Shown here piece by piece: positions 28,708 through 35,708 of a stretch of DNA of 64,000 bases; the stretch's first letter is position 1, and each line of letters starts with the position of its first letter. The DNA is taken from contig NZ_CP040695.2 in NCBI RefSeq assembly GCF_005954645.2, forward strand, positions 1,054,001-1,118,000. The letters are read 5' to 3'. The notes below the pieces were generated by a model. The model was given only the letters and a program-made list of their open reading frames with translations, searched no databases and was not told the origin of the DNA. The DNA comes from Nocardioides sp. S-1144. GTDB lineage: Bacteria > Actinomycetota > Actinomycetes > Propionibacteriales > Nocardioidaceae. The position numbers were made by a program, and so were the translations under genes.

Positions 28708-28744
28708 ACCGACCAGCAGTGAACCGACCGCCAGTGAACCGACC
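28702..28744 (+). repeat. 15-bp-period direct repeat across the PBP2 stop codon
   Basis: CAGTGAACCGACC recurs at 28702, 28717 and 28732. The period of 15 bases keeps the PBP2 frame, so each copy supplies a TGA in that frame (28705, 28720, 28735). A degenerate further copy leads to the GTG of rodA at 28760. Confidence 0.85.
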
Positions 28745-28759
28745 AGTGGGGGACGACCA

Positions 28760-29923
28760 GTGAAGACCGTGCCCGGCCTCGACCGGCTGCTGCTCGTCGC
28801 CGTCGTCGCGCTCAGCGTGGTCGGCTGCGTCCTGGTCTGGTCGGCGACCAGCGCCCGGGCCGACCTCACCGGCGGCGACCCGCGTGCCTACCTGCAGAAG
28901 CAGATCGTCAACGTCGCCATCGGGCTCGGCCTGCTGGTCGTCGTCCTGATGACCGACCACCGGTGGGTGCGGATCGTCGCGCCGCTGGTCTACGTCGCCT
29001 CGGTCGGCGGGCTGGTGCTCGTGCTCACGATGGGCTCGGTCGTCAACGGCTCGAAGTCGTGGCTGATGGTCGGCGGGATGTCGATCCAGCCGTCGGAGTT
29101 CGCCAAGCTCGCCGTCGTCATCGGCATGGCCCTGGTCGTCGCCGAGCGCTCGGAGGGACGCCGCCGCGGGCGGATCGGCCTGGGCGACGTCGTCCTGCTG
29201 CTGCTCATCGCCGGTCTGCCGGCCGTGCTGATCCTGCTCCAGCCCGACCTCGGGACCATGCTGGTGCTCTCCGCGACCGTGTTCGGCGTGCTGGCCGCGA
29301 TGGGGACGCCGCGGCGCTGGCTCGCGATGCTCGGCGCCGGCGGGGTCGTCGGGGTCGTCGCCGCGGTCACGGCCGGGGTCCTCGAGGACTACCAGGTCGA
29401 CCGCTTCCTGGCCTTCATCGACCCCGACCTCGACCCGCGCGGGGCCGGCTACAACGTGGAGCAGGCCCGGATCGCCGTCGGCAACGGCGGGCTGTTCGGC
29501 CAGGGCCTGTTCAACGGCTCGCAGACCCGGTCCGGCTTCGTCCCCGAGCAGCACACCGACTTCGTCTTCACCGTCGCCGGCGAGGAGCTCGGCCTGGTCG
29601 GGGCCGGCTTGATCATCGCGCTGCTCGGCGTCGTGCTGTGGCGCGCGCTGCGGATCGCCCAGCGCACCGACGACGTCTTCGGCCGGGTCGCCGCCGCCGG
29701 CATCGCCTGCTGGTTCGGGTTCCAGGCCTTCCAGAACATCGGCATGTGCCTGGGAATCATGCCGGTCACCGGCGTCCCGCTGCCCTTCGTGTCCTACGGC
29801 GGCAGCTCGATGTTCGCCTCGATGCTCGCCGTGGGCCTCCTGCTCAACATCTCCCGCCGCACCGCCGAGGCGCCCGCCGCCCGGCTCCGGCCGACGGCGC
29901 GGACCCTCGTCGCCGCCCGGTGA
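28760..29923 (+). CDS. rodA: RodA/FtsW-family peptidoglycan glycosyltransferase (RodA)
   Basis: The product is 387 aa with about ten membrane helices of the SEDS family. It polymerises lipid II together with PBP2. Conserved features are VNGSKSWLMVGGMSIQPSE (SEDS helix/loop), LILLQPDLGTML, and the late FVSYGGSSMFASM motif. GTG start 52 bases after the PBP2 stop, in a repeat-derived spacer. Assigned RodA and not FtsW because it lies next to PBP2 and mreBCD. Confidence 0.95.
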   Translation: MKTVPGLDRLLLVAVVALSVVGCVLVWSATSARADLTGGDPRAYLQKQIVNVAIGLGLLVVVLMTDHRWVRIVAPLVYVASVGGLVLVLTMGSVVNGSKSWLMVGGMSIQPSEFAKLAVVIGMALVVAERSEGRRRGRIGLGDVVLLLLIAGLPAVLILLQPDLGTMLVLSATVFGVLAAMGTPRRWLAMLGAGGVVGVVAAVTAGVLEDYQVDRFLAFIDPDLDPRGAGYNVEQARIAVGNGGLFGQGLFNGSQTRSGFVPEQHTDFVFTVAGEELGLVGAGLIIALLGVVLWRALRIAQRTDDVFGRVAAAGIACWFGFQAFQNIGMCLGIMPVTGVPLPFVSYGGSSMFASMLAVGLLLNISRRTAEAPAARLRPTARTLVAAR

Positions 29924-29992
29924 GCACCACACCCGCGCGGCCCGGGGCGCCGGGAGTTCCGCCCCGACGCAGCGCGACGGCGTCCGAACGGG

Positions 29993-30004
29993 CAGAATGA
30001 GCGG
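29993..30004 (+). promoter_or_regulatory. Candidate leaderless promoter of the 182-aa membrane protein
   Basis: CAGAAT at 29993-29998 lies 6 bases before the GTG at 30005. The first base departs from TANNNT. Confidence 0.4.
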
Positions 30005-30553
30005 GTGCTGACGGTCCGGGTCCTGCCGCGCGAGGGTGTCACCCTCCGCGCCGCGGTGACGACCGTCGAGGTCACCGGCGTCCTGGCCCTGGGCCACGTG
30101 TGGGCCGGCGGCACCCTGCCCTCGGCGACCTGGCTCGCCGCGATGGCGGTCGTCGTCCTCGGCGCCGGGCTGCTGGTGCTGCGGGGCCGCGTCCGCCCGC
30201 TGGTGGCGCTGCCCGCCCTGGTCGCCGCGCAGCTGCTGCTGCACGCGTGGATCACCGCGCTCACCCCGACCGCGACGACGGGGGGCGACCCCCTGCACCA
30301 CCACGTCCACGCCGTGCTCGACCCGCGGATGCTGGCCGTGCACGTCGCGGGGGGTCTGGTCACCGCCGTCGCCTGGGAGCTGCGGACCCGCGCGGTCGAG
30401 GTCGTCGTCAGCTGGACCCGTCAGCAGCTGCCCCCGCTCCCGTCGCTGCGCCTGGTGCCGGCGCCGGTGCCGGCCCCGGCCGCGCTGCTCACCCGCTTCG
30501 TCGTCTCGGCCGCGCCGCGGCGCGGCCCACCGGTGGTCCCCGCCCCCGCCTGA
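30005..30553 (+). CDS. Small multi-pass membrane protein, unknown function
   Basis: The product is 182 aa with about four membrane helices in the first 130 residues, a His cluster (GGDPLHHHVHAVLDPRM, about 99-114) in a loop, and a Pro-rich cytoplasmic tail (PAPVPAPAA). Not recognised as a named family. The His cluster and position immediately before a copper cluster (88 bases upstream of the YcnI-like gene) suggest, without proof, a metal-related role. The GTG start fits a weak leaderless -10. Confidence 0.7.
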   Translation: MLTVRVLPREGVTLRAAVTTVEVTGVLALGHVWAGGTLPSATWLAAMAVVVLGAGLLVLRGRVRPLVALPALVAAQLLLHAWITALTPTATTGGDPLHHHVHAVLDPRMLAVHVAGGLVTAVAWELRTRAVEVVVSWTRQQLPPLPSLRLVPAPVPAPAALLTRFVVSAAPRRGPPVVPAPA

Positions 30554-30641
30554 CCTCCGCCGCCGCGTCGACGGACGGTCAGGTGCTCCCCGCCCGACCA
30601 TCCTCCGCAGCGTTCGCTGCACCCTCGACGAAGGAACCACC

Positions 30642-31406
30642 ATGACCACCCGACGCACCCTCGCGCGCCTCGGCGCCACCGCCGCCGGCACCTCCGTTCT
30701 CGCCCTGGGCCTCGTGGCCCCGGCCTCCGCCCACGTCACCGTGACGCCGTCCGACACCGCCGCCGGCGCCTACACGGTGCTGACCTTCAGCGTCGGCCAC
30801 GGCTGCGAGGGCTCCCCGACGACGTCGATCGCGATCCAGATCCCCGAGGGGATCAACGCCGCGACCCCGACCCGCAACGACTACTACGACGTCGAGAAGA
30901 CCGTCGAGAAGCTGGACCCGCCGGTCACCGACGCCCACGGCAACGAGCTCACCGAGCGGGTCTCGACGGTGACCTACACCGCGAGGACGCCGCTGCCCGA
31001 CGGCTACCGCGACACCTTCGATGTCCAGGTGCAGCTTCCCGAGGACGCCGAGGGCGCCGACCTGGCCTTCCCGACGATCCAGACGTGCGAGAAGGGCGAG
31101 ACGCCCTGGACCGAGATTCCGGCCGAGGGCCAGTCCGAGGACGACCTCGAGAGCCCGGCCCCGGCGTTCGTCGTGACCGCGGCCGGCGCCGACGCCCACG
31201 GCGGTGGCGACGAGGCGGCCGACGAGACCGCCGAGGAGACCTCCGCGGAGACCTCGAGCGACACCGAGGCCTCCGGCGAGCCGGCCGCCGAGGCGTCGGG
31301 CGACGACTCCGGCAACGGCCTCGCGATCGCCGGCCTGGTCGCCGGCGTCGCGGGCATCCTCGTCGGTGGCTTCGCGCTCCTGCGCGGACGCAGCACCACC
31401 GCGTGA
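30642..31406 (+). CDS. YcnI-like (DUF1775) copper-binding protein
   Basis: The product is 254 aa. The signal peptide ends ASA-H, leaving His31 as the mature N-terminus (HVTVTPSD), as in YcnI proteins that bind copper through an N-terminal His brace; a conserved Trp (Trp156, GETPWTE) is present. An acidic linker (ETAEETSAETSS) precedes a C-terminal membrane helix (about 224-246) and Arg-rich tail, so it is anchored outside the membrane. Ribosome binding site AAGGA. Its stop overlaps the GTG of the CopC-CopD gene, so the two are coupled; Bacillus ycnI and the CopCD-type ycnJ are also neighbours. Confidence 0.9.
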   Translation: MTTRRTLARLGATAAGTSVLALGLVAPASAHVTVTPSDTAAGAYTVLTFSVGHGCEGSPTTSIAIQIPEGINAATPTRNDYYDVEKTVEKLDPPVTDAHGNELTERVSTVTYTARTPLPDGYRDTFDVQVQLPEDAEGADLAFPTIQTCEKGETPWTEIPAEGQSEDDLESPAPAFVVTAAGADAHGGGDEAADETAEETSAETSSDTEASGEPAAEASGDDSGNGLAIAGLVAGVAGILVGGFALLRGRSTTA

Positions 31407-33064
31407 GTCGAGGACCGGTCCCGCGGCTCCTCGGAGCCGCGGGACTGGTGCTCGCCGTCCTCCTGCTGGTCGTGGGGACGGCGGCACCGGCCTCCGCCCA
31501 CGCCACGCTGGTCAGCAGCGACCCCGCCGAGGGTGAGGTGCTGGCGAGCACGCCCGACGTCGTCACGTTCATCTTCGACGAGGCCGTGTCGCTGCCGGCC
31601 GACGGCGTCCTGGTCTTCGACGCCGCCGGCGACCCCGTCGACGCCGAGGCCTCCAGCAGCGACACGGAGGTCGTCGCCGACCTGCCCGACACCCTCGACG
31701 ACGGCACCTACGTCGTGGTGTGGCGGGCGATCTCGGCCGACGGCCACCCGATCGCGGGATCGCTGACCTTCTCCGTCGGGTCCGCGAGCCCGGAGGTCGC
31801 GGCACCCAAGGTGCCGGAGACCGACCCCGGCCAGGTCCGGACGGTGCTGAGCGTCGTCCAGGGCCTGGGCTACGTCGGGCTGCTGACCGCGGCCGGTCTC
31901 GTGCTGTTCCTGGCGTGGGCCCTGGCCGGCGTCCGGGTCGACGAGGCCGTGCGCCGCCGGCTCACGACGGTGCTGTGGTCGGCCGCCGGGCTCGCCGTCC
32001 TGGCCGCCACCGCCGCCGTCCCGCTGGCCGGTGCCTACCAGCAGGGCCTGGGGCTCCACCAGCTCGGCGAGTCCACCGCCGTCGACCTCGAGTTCGTCGG
32101 CGACGACCTGCTGGTCCTGGCCCTCCAGGCCGGCGGGCTGCTGGTCGCGCTCACCGGCCTCGGGGTCACCGCGACCCGGCGCCGAGTGGCCGTCCTCGCC
32201 GCCGCCGTGGCGGTCCTGTCACCGGCCCTGGTCGGGCACTCCCGCACCATCGAACCGGTCTGGCTGGTCACCACGACCGACCTGCTGCACCTCGCGGCCG
32301 GCTCCACCTGGCTGGGGGGCCTGGTCGGCCTGGCCCTCACGCTGCGCTCGCTGAGCGGGCGCGAGCGCGACGCCGCTCTCGTCCTGAGCCGGTTCTCGAC
32401 GGTGGCCGCGGGCCTGCTCGGCCTGCTCGCGGTGACCGGCGCGCTGATGGGCTGGCGGATCCTCGGCGGGTGGGGCCCCCTGTTCGACACGACGTACGGG
32501 CGGCTGCTGCTCGTCAAGGTGGCCGTCGCCGCCGTCGTCGCGCTGGTCGCCGGCTACAACCGGTTCCGGCTCCTGCCGGCCGTCGTCGGCGGGGTCGGCC
32601 ACTCCGCCCGCCGCGGTGCGGTGCTGCACGTGGGCCGCGCCGTGCGCGTCGAGACGGCGCTGCTCGTCGTCCTGCTGGGGGTGACCGGGTTCCTGACGAA
32701 CCAGTCGCCCCGCGAGGACGCGACGACCCGCGCACCGGTGGCCTCGCGCGTCGAGGTCGGCGTGCTCGCCGACGCGAAGGTGCTCGCCACGATGGTCCCG
32801 GGCACCCGCGGCCCCAACACGGTCACGGTCCAGGTGCAGGACCAGGCCGGCGACCCGGTCGACGGCTTCGCTGCGCCCTCGGTGGCCATCCGCTCGGCCG
32901 ACGGCGCCGTCGACCTCGGCGAGCAGCCGGTGCTGCCGGTCGCCGCCGGCACCTACGTGGTCGAGACGGTCGTGCCGTCGGCCGGCACGTGGGAGGTGCA
33001 GGTCAGCCTGCGCGCCAGCGAGTTCGAGAACCCCGTCACTACTGTCACCTTCGAGGTGGGCTGA
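31403..33064 (+). CDS. CopC-CopD fusion copper resistance/uptake protein
   Basis: The product is 553 aa. A signal peptide (1-32) leaves His33 as mature N-terminus of a CopC domain (33-128) ending DGHPIAGSLTF, with the usual His/Asp copper ligands plausible. A CopD membrane domain with about eight helices (150-440) follows, then a C-terminal FixH/YtkA-like beta domain (about 445-553). CopC-CopD fusions (YcnJ type) bind copper outside the cell and move it across the membrane. GTG start overlaps the YcnI stop; its own stop abuts the lipoprotein ATG (TGATG). Confidence 0.9.
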   Translation: MSRGPVPRLLGAAGLVLAVLLLVVGTAAPASAHATLVSSDPAEGEVLASTPDVVTFIFDEAVSLPADGVLVFDAAGDPVDAEASSSDTEVVADLPDTLDDGTYVVVWRAISADGHPIAGSLTFSVGSASPEVAAPKVPETDPGQVRTVLSVVQGLGYVGLLTAAGLVLFLAWALAGVRVDEAVRRRLTTVLWSAAGLAVLAATAAVPLAGAYQQGLGLHQLGESTAVDLEFVGDDLLVLALQAGGLLVALTGLGVTATRRRVAVLAAAVAVLSPALVGHSRTIEPVWLVTTTDLLHLAAGSTWLGGLVGLALTLRSLSGRERDAALVLSRFSTVAAGLLGLLAVTGALMGWRILGGWGPLFDTTYGRLLLVKVAVAAVVALVAGYNRFRLLPAVVGGVGHSARRGAVLHVGRAVRVETALLVVLLGVTGFLTNQSPREDATTRAPVASRVEVGVLADAKVLATMVPGTRGPNTVTVQVQDQAGDPVDGFAAPSVAIRSADGAVDLGEQPVLPVAAGTYVVETVVPSAGTWEVQVSLRASEFENPVTTVTFEVG

Positions 33065-33924
33065 TGAGCAGGACATGGTCAGGACGCGCCGTCGCGGCGC
33101 TCGCGGTGCTGGTGCTCGGGGTGGCCGGCTGCTCCGGCGAGCCGGAGGTCGAGGAGGGCCGCCAGGTGCTCTCCCCGGCCGAGGCCGGCCAGCAGCACAC
33201 GCACACGACGCTCGTCGGCGACGGCACCACCGCCGACGCCGGCGGGTACCGCCTCGCCGAGCTCCAGTTCCCCGACGTGTCCCGCGAGCCCGGCGACCTG
33301 ACCTTCCGGATCCTCGACTCCCGGGGCGACGCGGTCACCGACTACGTCGAGGAGCAGACCAAGCTGCTGCACCTGTACGTGGTGCGCGACGACCTGACCG
33401 ACTTCCGCCACCTGCACCCGGTGCTCGGGGACGACGGCACCTGGAGCGCGCGGGTCGACGTCGCCGACCCCGGCGAGTACCGGGTGGTGGCGGAGTTCCT
33501 GCCGGCCGCGCAGGAGGACGGCAGCCACGTCGTCCTCGGGGCGCGCGCCCTGGTCGAGGGGACGCCGCCGCCGACCGGCCAGGCACCCGCCAGCACCGCC
33601 TCCGACGGCGTGGTGACCATCGCCGGCCCGGAGACGCTCCCGGCGGGGGTGGACTCGCAGTTCGTGATGACCGTCAGCGACGGCGCCTCCGGGGTGCTGA
33701 ACCTGGGGACCTACCTCGGCTCCTACGCCCACCTCACCGGCTTCGACGTCGAGACCGGCGCCTTCGTGCACGCGCACCCGATCGGGGCGCCGACCACGAC
33801 CGACGCCGGCAGCGAGCTCACCTTCCACACCTCCTTCGACCTCCCGGGCACCTACCGGCTCTTCGTTCAGGTGCGCGCGGACGGGTTCGTGCACACGGTG
33901 CCGCTGACGACCATCGTCGGCTGA
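33064..33924 (+). CDS. His-rich lipoprotein of the copper cluster
   Basis: The product is 286 aa. A lipobox (LGVAGC, Cys about 23) makes it a membrane-anchored lipoprotein. The mature part has pairs of histidines: QHTHTT, LLHLYVV, FRHLHPVLG, YAHLTGF and FVHAHP, likely metal ligands. Two similar beta domains seem present (about 50-170 and 180-286). Family not firmly identified; secreted heavy-metal-binding is inferred from His content and position as third gene of the coupled copper cluster. Confidence 0.8.
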   Translation: MSRTWSGRAVAALAVLVLGVAGCSGEPEVEEGRQVLSPAEAGQQHTHTTLVGDGTTADAGGYRLAELQFPDVSREPGDLTFRILDSRGDAVTDYVEEQTKLLHLYVVRDDLTDFRHLHPVLGDDGTWSARVDVADPGEYRVVAEFLPAAQEDGSHVVLGARALVEGTPPPTGQAPASTASDGVVTIAGPETLPAGVDSQFVMTVSDGASGVLNLGTYLGSYAHLTGFDVETGAFVHAHPIGAPTTTDAGSELTFHTSFDLPGTYRLFVQVRADGFVHTVPLTTIVG

Positions 33925-33974
33925 GGCCCGCCCCGGCCCGCCCCGGCAGGGGCAGGTCGGCCAGGTCGGTCAGG

Positions 33975-34331
33975 TCAGCCCAGGCACAGGCAGAACGGGT
34001 GCCCGGCCGGGTCGAGGAAGACCCGGAAGGTCGTGCCGGGCTGGTGCGGGTGGAGGGTCGCGCCGAGGTCGACGACGGCCCGCTCGGCGACGTCGAGGTC
34101 GTCGACCACCACGTCGAGGTGGCTCTGCTGCGGCACCTCCTGGCTCGGCCAGGTCGGACGGCGGTAGTCGTCGACCCGCTGGAAGCACAGGCACGCGCCG
34201 TAGTCGGCCCGCACCTCGAACCAGTCGCCCTCGTCGCGCACCTCCCAGTCGAGCAGGGCGCCGTAGAACCGGGCGAGGACGCCGGCGTCCGGGCAGTCGA
34301 GGACGGTGGTCGGGAAGCGGGCGATGGCCAT
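33975..34331 (-). CDS. VOC (glyoxalase-like) family protein
   Basis: The product is 118 aa, one VOC module pair. The pattern TTVLDCPDAGVLARFYGALLDW opens the first beta-alpha-beta-beta-beta unit; HLDVVVDDLDVAE opens the second; the end FLDPAGHPFCLC is the family signature. VOC proteins bind a metal and act in dioxygenation, isomerisation or drug binding; substrate unknown. The ATG is preceded by a leaderless TAGCGT box. Confidence 0.85.
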   Translation of the reverse strand: MAIARFPTTVLDCPDAGVLARFYGALLDWEVRDEGDWFEVRADYGACLCFQRVDDYRRPTWPSQEVPQQSHLDVVVDDLDVAERAVVDLGATLHPHQPGTTFRVFLDPAGHPFCLCLG

Positions 34332-34343
34332 GACCGCACGCTA
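34332..34343 (-). promoter_or_regulatory. -10 box for leaderless VOC transcript
   Basis: Minus-strand TAGCGT (34343-34338) is followed by six bases and the ATG at 34331. Confidence 0.6.
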
Positions 34344-34387
34344 CGACCGAACCCGGACGGACGGCGTCCGCGGAGGGAGCGGTCGGC

Positions 34388-34840
34388 TCAGGGGTTGCGG
34401 CGGACCCGGATCGTCGGGCTCACGTCGCCCCGGCAGCCGGGCCGGGGGCCGACCTTGGCGAAGAACCGGCCCTCGGTGCCGGTGTTGCCGGTCGACCAGA
34501 CCCAGCTGGTGCCCTGGAGGCTGGTGGTGTCGGAGGCCCACAGGTGCGGCTCGCCGTCCACGAGCTTGAAGACCTTGACGGTCCGGTCGGCCGCGCAGAG
34601 CCCCGGGCGGGTGCTGCTCACGACGCCGGACATGTCGGTGCCCTCCGCGGTGATGGTCACGGTGACGGCGGCGCGCGCCGGCGCGGCCTGGGCGGCCTGG
34701 GCGGCCTGGGCGGCCTGGGCGGCCGGGCCCGGGCCCACGACGGCGAGCGCGACCCCGCCGGTCACGACGGCGGCGAGGGTGGGGGCGAGGACGAACGACC
34801 TCACGACCGACGTGACGGCTGACTTCTCGGATGACTTCAC
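34388..34840 (-). CDS. Small secreted hypothetical protein
   Basis: The product is 150 aa from a GTG at 34840 with GGGAAGG upstream. A membrane-like signal (about 14-37, FVLAPTLAAVVTGGVALAVV) is followed by four AQA repeats encoded by 9-bp tandem GCGGCCTGG units (34683-34718). The mature part has two cysteines (about 80 and 138) and VKVFKLVDGEPHLW. The open frame continues upstream through the DinB-like gene without protein character. Function unknown. Confidence 0.65.
   Translation of the reverse strand: MKSSEKSAVTSVVRSFVLAPTLAAVVTGGVALAVVGPGPAAQAAQAAQAAQAAPARAAVTVTITAEGTDMSGVVSSTRPGLCAADRTVKVFKLVDGEPHLWASDTTSLQGTSWVWSTGNTGTEGRFFAKVGPRPGCRGDVSPTIRVRRNP
34683..34718 (+). repeat. 9-bp tandem repeat inside the 150-aa ORF
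   Basis: Four exact GCGGCCTGG units on the plus strand; on the coding minus strand they give AQA-rich sequence after the signal segment. Confidence 0.9.
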
Positions 34841-34908
34841 GGGTGCCTTCCCGGGGACGAGTCTCGCCCCCTCCACGGGGAGGAGCGCCGAGGTCGGGCC
34901 GGGATACC

Positions 34909-35472
34909 TCAGGAGCCCGGCGGGGTCCAGGCGGGGTCCGGGTCCTCGCCGGTGCGGCCGTCGACGGCCTCGCGCAGCAGGTCGGCGTGGCCGGTGTGGC
35001 GTCCGTACTCCTCGAGCAGGTCGCACAGCAGCCGCCGCAACGAGGCGTGGTGACCCTCGCCGTCGCTCGCGTGCACCGGCTGGTCGGTGCCGCCGGCCCG
35101 CAGCGCCGCCGCGAACCGCTCCCGCGAGCGGGCCACCGCGCCGTCGTACAGCGCGAGGAGGACGTCGGGGGCGTCGTCGGCGGCACTGGTGAAGTCCCAG
35201 TCGTTGCTCCCGTCCCACCCGGTGCTCGCCCACGGCTCGCCGAGCGGCTCCCCGCTCAGCTTGACCGTGGAGTGGAAGTCCTCTGTGACCGCCAGGTGCT
35301 TGAGCAGCCCGCCCAGGGTGAGCGACGAAGCGCCGATGGTCGTGGCGAGCCCGGCCGCGTCGAGGCCGTCGGTCTTCCAGCGGAACGTCGCCCGCATCCG
35401 GTCGATCGCGCCGACCAGCTGCTCGGCCTCGGAGCCGGCCAGCGGCGGCTCCCACGGGGGAGGGGTCGTCAT
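34909..35472 (-). CDS. DinB/DUF664-family protein
   Basis: The product is 187 aa, an all-helical DinB-like protein. Motifs are LGGLLKHLAVTEDFHS (metal-site His) and LLCDLLEEYGRHTGHADLLRE (the last His pair completing a metal triad). DinB-like proteins are often thiol-dependent transferases using mycothiol in actinobacteria; the substrate is unknown. A leaderless TAGCGT box precedes the ATG. Confidence 0.85.
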   Translation of the reverse strand: MTTPPPWEPPLAGSEAEQLVGAIDRMRATFRWKTDGLDAAGLATTIGASSLTLGGLLKHLAVTEDFHSTVKLSGEPLGEPWASTGWDGSNDWDFTSAADDAPDVLLALYDGAVARSRERFAAALRAGGTDQPVHASDGEGHHASLRRLLCDLLEEYGRHTGHADLLREAVDGRTGEDPDPAWTPPGS

Positions 35473-35484
35473 GGGACGACGCTA
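35473..35484 (-). promoter_or_regulatory. -10 box for leaderless DinB transcript
   Basis: Minus-strand TAGCGT (35484-35479) is six bases before the ATG at 35472. It is identical in box and spacing to that of the VOC gene. Confidence 0.6.
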
Positions 35485-35557
35485 CGGCGCCTCGCGGACG
35501 GAATCCGTCCGCGTCCCGCCGCGGTGGGCGACGTCGGGAGCGCACCCGCGCTCCTTG

Positions 35558-35569
35558 TAAACTGACCTC
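35558..35569 (+). promoter_or_regulatory. Candidate -10 box of the mrp operon
   Basis: TAAACT at 35558-35563 is followed after six bases by a GTG at 35570, as in leaderless genes, but that GTG is not in the mrpA reading frame. The transcript probably begins here and carries about 90 bases of leader. Confidence 0.5.
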
Positions 35570-35708
35570 GTGGTCGCTGGGAACCCCGGCGGCCTCCTCC
35601 CGCGCCCAGCACCGTCCCCGGGCAGCGCGTCCGATCGACCTCTGGAAGGCCGACCCCCTGCTCGCTCTCGTCCTGGCCCACGGCGTTGCTGCGGCCGTCG
35701 CGCCCGGG

